DNA of 11,665 nt. It comes from Nephromyces sp. MM_2019 (taxonomy: Eukaryota > Apicomplexa > Aconoidasida > Nephromycida). The translations under genes and the position numbers were made by a program. Shown in pieces: positions 7,625 through 11,665 of this stretch (positions are counted from its first letter, which is position 1; each line of letters starts with the position of its first letter). The stretch lies in the NCBI GenBank assembly GCA_015657535.1, contig JADHZB010000458.1:1-11665 (forward strand), read 5' to 3'. The notes under the pieces are model-generated. The model was not told where the DNA came from. It saw nothing but the letters and a program-made list of their open reading frames with translations, and made no database searches.

Positions 7625-10600
7625 TTACTTATTAGAAGTATAAGATCCAAATGGGTACCAACCAACAACATTACCACCATAATCTTGATGGGTTGAACCA
7701 TACACACACCCAACATAAATTCTGGGGCAACTAGCACCTACACACCATTCACACTCATGAAAATCACACCCAATGTGTGTAGCATTTTGCCACATTAATT
7801 GTGTAAAGTGTCCAATCATAATTGGGTTCATTTTACAATTGGGGCCGTTCCAATAACTACACTCACTTGAAATAGTTGAATATCTACAAAAAAACATTTA
7901 CACACACACACTATATAATTCAAAAACTACCCTCCCCCTAAAAAACTCTACACACACACACATACTATATATAATTCAAACCGCCCCCCCCCCAAAAAAA
8001 AATCAACTCTACACACATACACACACTATAACACAATAATTCAAAACCCTGCCCCCCCCCCACACACCTCCATAATAACACACACCTCCCTCAATTACAT
8101 ATATAATAACACACACCTCCCTCAATTACATATATAATAACACACACCTCCCTCAATTACATATATAATAACACACACCTCCTTCAGTTACATATATAAT
8201 AACACACACCTCCCTCAGTTACATATATAATCCCTCAATTACATATATAATAACACACACCTCCCTCAGTTACATATATAATAACACACACCTCCCTCAG
8301 TTACATATATAATAACACACACCTCCTTCAGTTACATATATAATCCCTCAATTACATATATAATAGCACACACCTCCCTCAATTACATATATAATAACAC
8401 ACACCTCCCTCAATTACATATATAATAACACACACCTCCTTCAAATACATATATAATAACACACACCCCTTCCCCCCCCTACACACACACCGATAACAAT
8501 CAATCTCTTCAAACCATTTGTTTGTAACACGATATCCTGTAGGTACAAATCCCCAACTCATATATAAATTTTCACCGACGTTTTGAAATTTTCCAACGCG
8601 GTCGCGATCGGCCGATGGTGAATGTTCGAAATCGCAGTTGTCAAATTTCGATTTGGTGGACATATAATTTTTAATATAATATGCTAATTCATTATCCCAC
8701 TCTAAAAAGGGTATACCTCCATGCCCTCTATACACATTATGTTGTGTTAATAATTCTGTAGAGAGGTGTGTGTGTGTGTGGAGGGGGAGGTAGGGGGAGG
8801 GTATGGGGGTGTGTTATTATGTATGTAATTGGGTGGTGTATTTGTGTGTGTTTAATTGGGTGGTGTATTTGTGTGTGTAATTGGGTGTAATGTTATGAAT
8901 TTAATTGGGTGTATTTGTGTGTACTTAATTGGGTGGTGTATTTGTGTGTAATTGAGTGGAGGTGTGTTATTATGTGTTTAATTGGGTGGTGTATTTGTGT
9001 GTGTTTAATTGGGTGGTGTATTTGTGTGTGTGTAATTGGGTGGTGTATGTGTGTGTAATTGAGTGGAGGTGTGTTATTATGTGTTTAATTGGGTGGTGTA
9101 TTTGTGTGTTTAATTGGGTGGTGTATTTGTGTGTGTTTAATTGGGTGGTGTATGTGTGTGTGTGTAATTGGGTGGTGTATGTGTGTGTAATTGAGTGGAG
9201 GTGTATTATTATGTGTTTAATTGGGTGGTGTATTTGTGTGTGTTTAATTGGGTGGTGTATTTGTGTGTTTAATTGGGTGGTGCATTTGTGTGTGTTTAAT
9301 TGGGTGGTGTATTTGTGTGTGTGTAATTGGGTGGTGTATTTGTGTGTGTGTAATTGGGTGGTGTATTTGTGTGTAATTGAGTGGAGGTGTGTTATTATGT
9401 GTTTAATTGGGTGGTGTATTTGTGTGTTTAATTGGGTATTTGTGTGTGTTTAATTGGGTGGTGTATTTGTGTGTATTATTATGAGTGTACTTAAGTGGAG
9501 GTGTATGGGTGTGTTATTATGAGTGTTGGATGTGTGTAAGTGAAGGTATTAGTGTGTGTGTGTAAATTGTAAATACCTCGTTGAAATACAGTCAAATGAC
9601 GTAATGTGTGTGTTTCCTAATAATATATATATATATTAATATAATATTAATAAACATTCAATGTTTATATAAATAATTTGAAATTTACCGCCGACAAATT
9701 TGCTGGGAAAAACATCTTTGTTACTTCATTCATTAGATATCCCAATGAATTAACTATGAAATTTCATTATGTAATTTTGTGTGTGTGTGAAATGTGTGTG
9801 TGTGCGCGAGACGTGTGTGTAAGGGTGTGCAAAATGTGTGTGTGAGTGTGTGCAAAATGCGTTTGTGAGGGTGTGCAAAATGCGTGTGTGAAGGTGTGCG
9901 ACAAAATGTGTGTAGGGGAGTGAGAAAGCTGTATGTGTGTAGATGATGAAAATGTGTGTGTTTATATTAAAGTGTAGAGGATATATAATATGTATATCTA
10001 ATTCAATTGTTAAAATGTGCAAATAAAAAAAAATTAAATTTTTTTATTTTCCAGAGTCTAAACATTTATCTATTTTACAAAAGTACACACAAAAATGTGT
10101 AATTTAAAATATTCAAAATGTGAATATATTGTAATCAGACTTACACATATACATACAGACACGATTGTACATACACTTACACACACACAAACACATAAAA
10201 CTGTATATATATATATATATATACACACATATTGATTCAGCTCTTAGGCTATCTCTAAAAACATCCAAATTTGCAAATTTGGGTGAAATTTCATCGATTA
10301 AGACATTACTGCTTTCTTGTAAAAATAAATTATAAAATGGTGTGTGTGTGTGTGTATGTTTGGGTGTATGCTCATTATTAAATTGTGTTTGTGTATGCTC
10401 ATTATTAAATTGTGTGTGTGTGTGTGTATGTTTGGGTGTATGCTCATTATTAAATTGTGTGTGTGTATGCTCATTATCAATCAGCATATCTGAATTATCA
10501 GATTTTGTATGTGTATCATTGAAATGTGTATCTGAAGTATTAATTTCTGTATCTGATAGATTAGTATGTGTGTTTGGAATATCAATGTGGGTGTGTACTT

Positions 10601-10658
10601 TGTTAATTTGTGTGTATATAAATAACAAATATATGATGAGATTTAAAATAATATTCAT
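7625..10658 (-). CDS. secreted CAP-domain (SCP/TAPS, venom-allergen-like) protein, 5 exons
   Basis: Exons in sense order are 10658-10229, 9753-9689, 9616-9577, 8755-8491 and 7883-7625, giving about 352 residues with GT...AG introns and matching phases. Residues 1-17 (MNIILNLIIYLLFIYTQ) form a likely signal peptide. Residues 20-107 are a Thr/His/Asn/Asp-rich repeat segment. The CAP domain runs from LLTQHNVYR (180-188) to the end. The four cavity residues of the family are visible: His in FEHS (223), Glu in VGENL (240), Glu in WFEE (261 or 262) and His in GHFTQLMW (292). Several Cys pairs suit a secreted fold, and NATH (300-303) is a sequon. The last residues, YTSNK, show no GPI-type tail. CAP proteins have varied extracellular roles, so the exact function is unknown. 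The first ATG (10658) gives the best signal peptide. Confidence 0.87.
7884..8490 (-). other. CAP gene intron 4, minisatellite-filled
   Basis: In sense, the donor is GTGTGTG directly after CG of a split Arg codon and the acceptor is TTTTTTTGTAG. The intron is almost wholly TG/G-rich in the sense strand, with three runs of 8-10 C on the + strand (7984-7993, 8052-8061, 8472-8479) and the 31-bp repeat array. Confidence 0.8.
8062..8466. repeat. 31-bp minisatellite, about 13 units
   Basis: The unit reads CCTCCCTCAATTACATATAT followed by AATAACACACA (31 bases). There are about thirteen units, including two shortened ones near 8231 and 8345. Small variants (CAATT/CAGTT, CTCCC/CTCCT) recur in a block order that suggests a duplicated higher-order segment containing one short unit. 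It lies wholly inside CAP intron 4. Confidence 0.92.
8491..8755 (-). other. CAP exon 4 (core of the CAP domain)
   Basis: The acceptor is CTCTACAG and the exon is 265 bases, from the second base of a Glu codon to the second base of an Arg codon. It encodes HNVYRGHGGIPFLEWD, the FEHS and GENL motifs and KWFEE. Its length is not a multiple of three, so skipping it would shift the frame. It contains a local cluster of about ten CpG dinucleotides near 8576-8637, in a window otherwise poor in CpG. Confidence 0.9.
8783..8809 (+). other. G-quadruplex motif next to CAP exon 4 acceptor
   Basis: Four G runs lie on the + strand (8783-8787, 8793-8797, 8799-8801, 8805-8809) with loops of 5, 1 and 3 bases, satisfying the usual G3+N1-7 pattern. 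The + strand is the CAP template strand. In the pre-mRNA the same stretch is the C-rich polypyrimidine tract of the exon 4 acceptor. Confidence 0.7.
8806..9545. repeat. TAATTGGGTGGTGTATTTGTG minisatellite array
   Basis: More than twenty copies of a 24-28-bp unit read, on the + strand, TAATTGGGTGGTGTATTTG plus a variable (TG)n. A second unit, TAATTGAGTGGAGGTGTG followed by TTATTATG, is interspersed at 8949, 9056, 9188 and 9374, marking higher-order blocks of 107, 132 and 186 bases. This second unit closely resembles the reverse complement of the 31-bp repeat in the next intron. Confidence 0.92.
9766..9925. repeat. 23-bp TG-rich minisatellite in CAP intron 1
   Basis: GTGCAAAATG recurs at 9827, 9850 and 9873, and a variant, GTGCGACAAAATG, begins at 9896; all are spaced 23 bases apart. 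The surrounding DNA is (TG)n with occasional CG. It lies in the sense-strand 3' part of CAP intron 1, where it reads CA-rich. Confidence 0.85.
10198..10228. repeat. (TA)n-(CA)n tract at the CAP exon 1 donor
   Basis: Dinucleotide tract whose right edge, read in reverse complement, supplies the GTGTGTAT donor of CAP intron 1. Confidence 0.85.
10341..10475 (-). repeat. coding His/Thr-rich tandem repeat in CAP exon 1
   Basis: On the + strand this looks like (TG)n broken by TATGCTCATTATTAAAT. In the CAP frame it encodes repeated NNEHT blocks joined by HTHTHTQF or PKHTHTHT. The GCTCATTAT markers at 10370, 10397, 10442 and 10469 are spaced 27, 45 and 27 bases apart, all multiples of three, and no stop interrupts the frame. 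This favours a translated repeat over intronic simple sequence. Confidence 0.8.
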
Positions 10659-11164
10659 TTTGAATAACAAAATTTTATTGGTAATTTTTGAATAAATGTG
10701 TAAATTAATTTAAAAATGTGTCTTTTAATTAATTTATACATTTTAATAAGATCTTTAACAAATTGTATTATACACACTCAATATAGAGGGGAAAACTCAC
10801 CTATACACATTTATATAGATTACTCAATACACACATACCTATCGTTTTATAGGAAAAACTTAATTATATACACACATATAGAAATGTAGAGAAATCAATT
10901 ATACACACGCATGTACTTAAGGACTCAATTATATACACACACATATATATATATACATTTATTGGGAACTCAATTTTATACACATGATTATATATAACAA
11001 AAAACACGCCTATCGTGAACATATTTTTATATATAGGAATTCAATGATACACACAAATATCTACACACAAAAATAGGTAAATATAATTATCATAAGCATG
11101 TAAAATTAAAATAGATAGCTAGAAAAATATTTTACACTATATATAAATACGTATATGTTTATAA

Positions 11165-11400
11165 TTGTGTATACACACACACATATGTAAACTTTCAAAT
11201 AAACACACATGGATACACACGCACACAAACTTACATACACAAACTCACACACATAAACACACACACATAAAAGATCACACACATATAGATACATTATACA
11301 CACAAACTTACACACACAGAGATACACACACACACTCAAACAGACTTATATACACACACACACATACTTACACACATAAACACACATATATTATCTAAAC
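11165..11400. repeat. cryptic CA-rich simple sequence
   Basis: Interrupted ACACAC runs alternating with ATAAACAC, ACTTACAC and similar. Both strands stay open for about 77 codons purely because of the dinucleotide bias, and neither frame shows protein-like variety. Confidence 0.85.
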
Positions 11401-11494
11401 AAAACATACCTCAATAATTCAACTTGAATTATACTAAATATTGACTAGATTTGATTTTAAAATTTTTACACACATTTTATGGCTATTCAGTAAT

Positions 11495-11575
11495 ATTGTA
11501 TATACATATATATGTATATATGTATGTGTATGTATATAAATATATATAAATATATATATATATGTATATGTGTCT
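11495..11575. repeat. (TA)n/(TATG)n low-complexity tract
   Basis: Alternating TATA, TATG and TGTA runs including self-complementary TACATATATATGTATATA. Simple sequence with no other signal. Confidence 0.8.
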
Positions 11576-11665
11576 AGAAAATGTGTGTGTATAATATATA
11601 ACTATAGTATACTCTTTAAGCTTATTAGATGTGTAAGATGTTTAAAACATGTAAAAATATATAAA

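Larger units (their letters stand above)
8756..9576 (-). other. CAP gene intron 3, minisatellite-filled
   Basis: In sense, the donor is GTATTTA after the G of a split Glu codon, and the acceptor is preceded by a C-rich polypyrimidine tract and CA run. Nearly the whole intron is one repeat array, described separately. The long + strand open frame at 8956-9453 is produced by that repeat and encodes only a monotonous Cys/Val/Trp pattern. Confidence 0.8.
9754..10228 (-). other. CAP gene intron 1
   Basis: In sense, the donor GTGTGTAT runs straight into (AT)n and then TG-rich DNA, while the 3' half is CA-rich and ends in TTTCATAG. The two ends are therefore complementary simple sequence. It joins the T ending exon 1 to TT at the start of exon 2, making a Phe codon. 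Confidence 0.75.
10659..11665. other. region upstream of the CAP gene, repeat-rich, no gene seen
   Basis: About 1 kb that should hold the CAP promoter and 5' UTR. I see no reliable promoter element. From about 10770 to 11060 a loosely repeated pattern (ACTCAATTATATACACAC with AT spacers; CCTATCGT at two places) recurs. From 11165 to 11400 it is cryptic CA-rich DNA that is open on both strands because of composition, and 11495-11575 is TA/TG-rich. No family motif appears in any frame. Confidence 0.55.

Noticed and set aside
7434..7643. Open frame on the + strand with Thr/His/Pro repeats
   Set aside because: It is a translation of the (CA)n and C-rich 38-bp repeats in the CAP 3' UTR, running into the CAP last exon antisense.
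8062..8466. CRISPR-like direct repeats
   Set aside because: The 31-bp units are head-to-tail with no unique spacers and vary in sequence. The context is a eukaryotic intron.
8956..9453. 165-codon open frame on the + strand (Cys/Val/Trp-rich repeats)
   Set aside because: It is a translation of the intronic minisatellite, antisense to the CAP gene. It has a monotonous composition and no domain, and sits wholly within a well-bounded intron.
9750..10022. 90-codon - strand open frame rich in His and Thr
   Set aside because: It lies in CAP intron 1 and results from the 23-bp TG repeat. It joins neither exon in phase without losing the good splice sites at 10228 and 9753.
10342..10695. 117-codon open frame on the + strand (Cys/Val/Leu-rich)
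   Set aside because: Antisense to CAP exon 1. The - strand frame has a signal peptide and correct splice phase into the CAP domain, while this frame is only the repeat read backwards.
11106..11398. Two opposing 77-codon open frames
   Set aside because: Both come from the same CA/TG-rich tract, which lacks stops on either strand because of its dinucleotide make-up.

Overview
The window looks like nuclear DNA from an intron-rich animal. It is very AT-rich and full of (TG)n/(CA)n and (TA)n tracts. Coding blocks are split by GT...AG introns of about 70-820 bp, and the standard genetic code fits throughout. The secreted CAP (SCP/TAPS, venom-allergen-like) protein suggests an invertebrate, possibly a helminth, but the species cannot be named from this sequence. 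No bacterial-style operons, ribosome binding sites, tRNAs or rRNAs are visible.

Layout. (1) Positions 19-413, + strand: the last two exons of an unrecognised gene running in from the left edge. (2) 414-2435: non-coding AT/CA-rich DNA with a degenerate 14-bp tandem repeat. (3) 2436-6647, + strand: a gene with twelve coding exons and phase-consistent junctions (about 411 aa). Its C-terminal two thirds is a full TrmO/TRMO-type tRNA-t6A37 N6-methyltransferase. Its N-terminal 139 residues resemble the N-terminal tRNA-binding (Add-1) domain of arginyl-tRNA synthetase. (4) 6648-7624: a convergent intergenic region with poly(A) signals for both flanking genes and palindromic 44-bp repeats. (5) 10658-7625, - strand: a five-exon gene for a secreted CAP protein (about 352 aa) with a signal peptide, a His/Thr-rich repetitive N-terminal segment and a complete CAP domain. 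(6) 10659-11665: repeat-rich DNA upstream of the CAP gene with no gene that I can support.

Gene relationships. The two complete genes are convergent and functionally unrelated: one predicts tRNA modification, the other a secreted protein. The most interesting points are the apparent fusion of an ArgRS-type tRNA-binding domain to TRMO, related minisatellites in opposite orientation in the two introns flanking the central CAP exon, a microsatellite-like repeat that has become coding in the CAP N-terminus with all spacings a multiple of three, and splice donors placed at the edge of (GT)n/(AT)n tracts. All exon borders were worked out by eye from reading frame, GT/AG sites, phase and family motifs; no transcript data were available.
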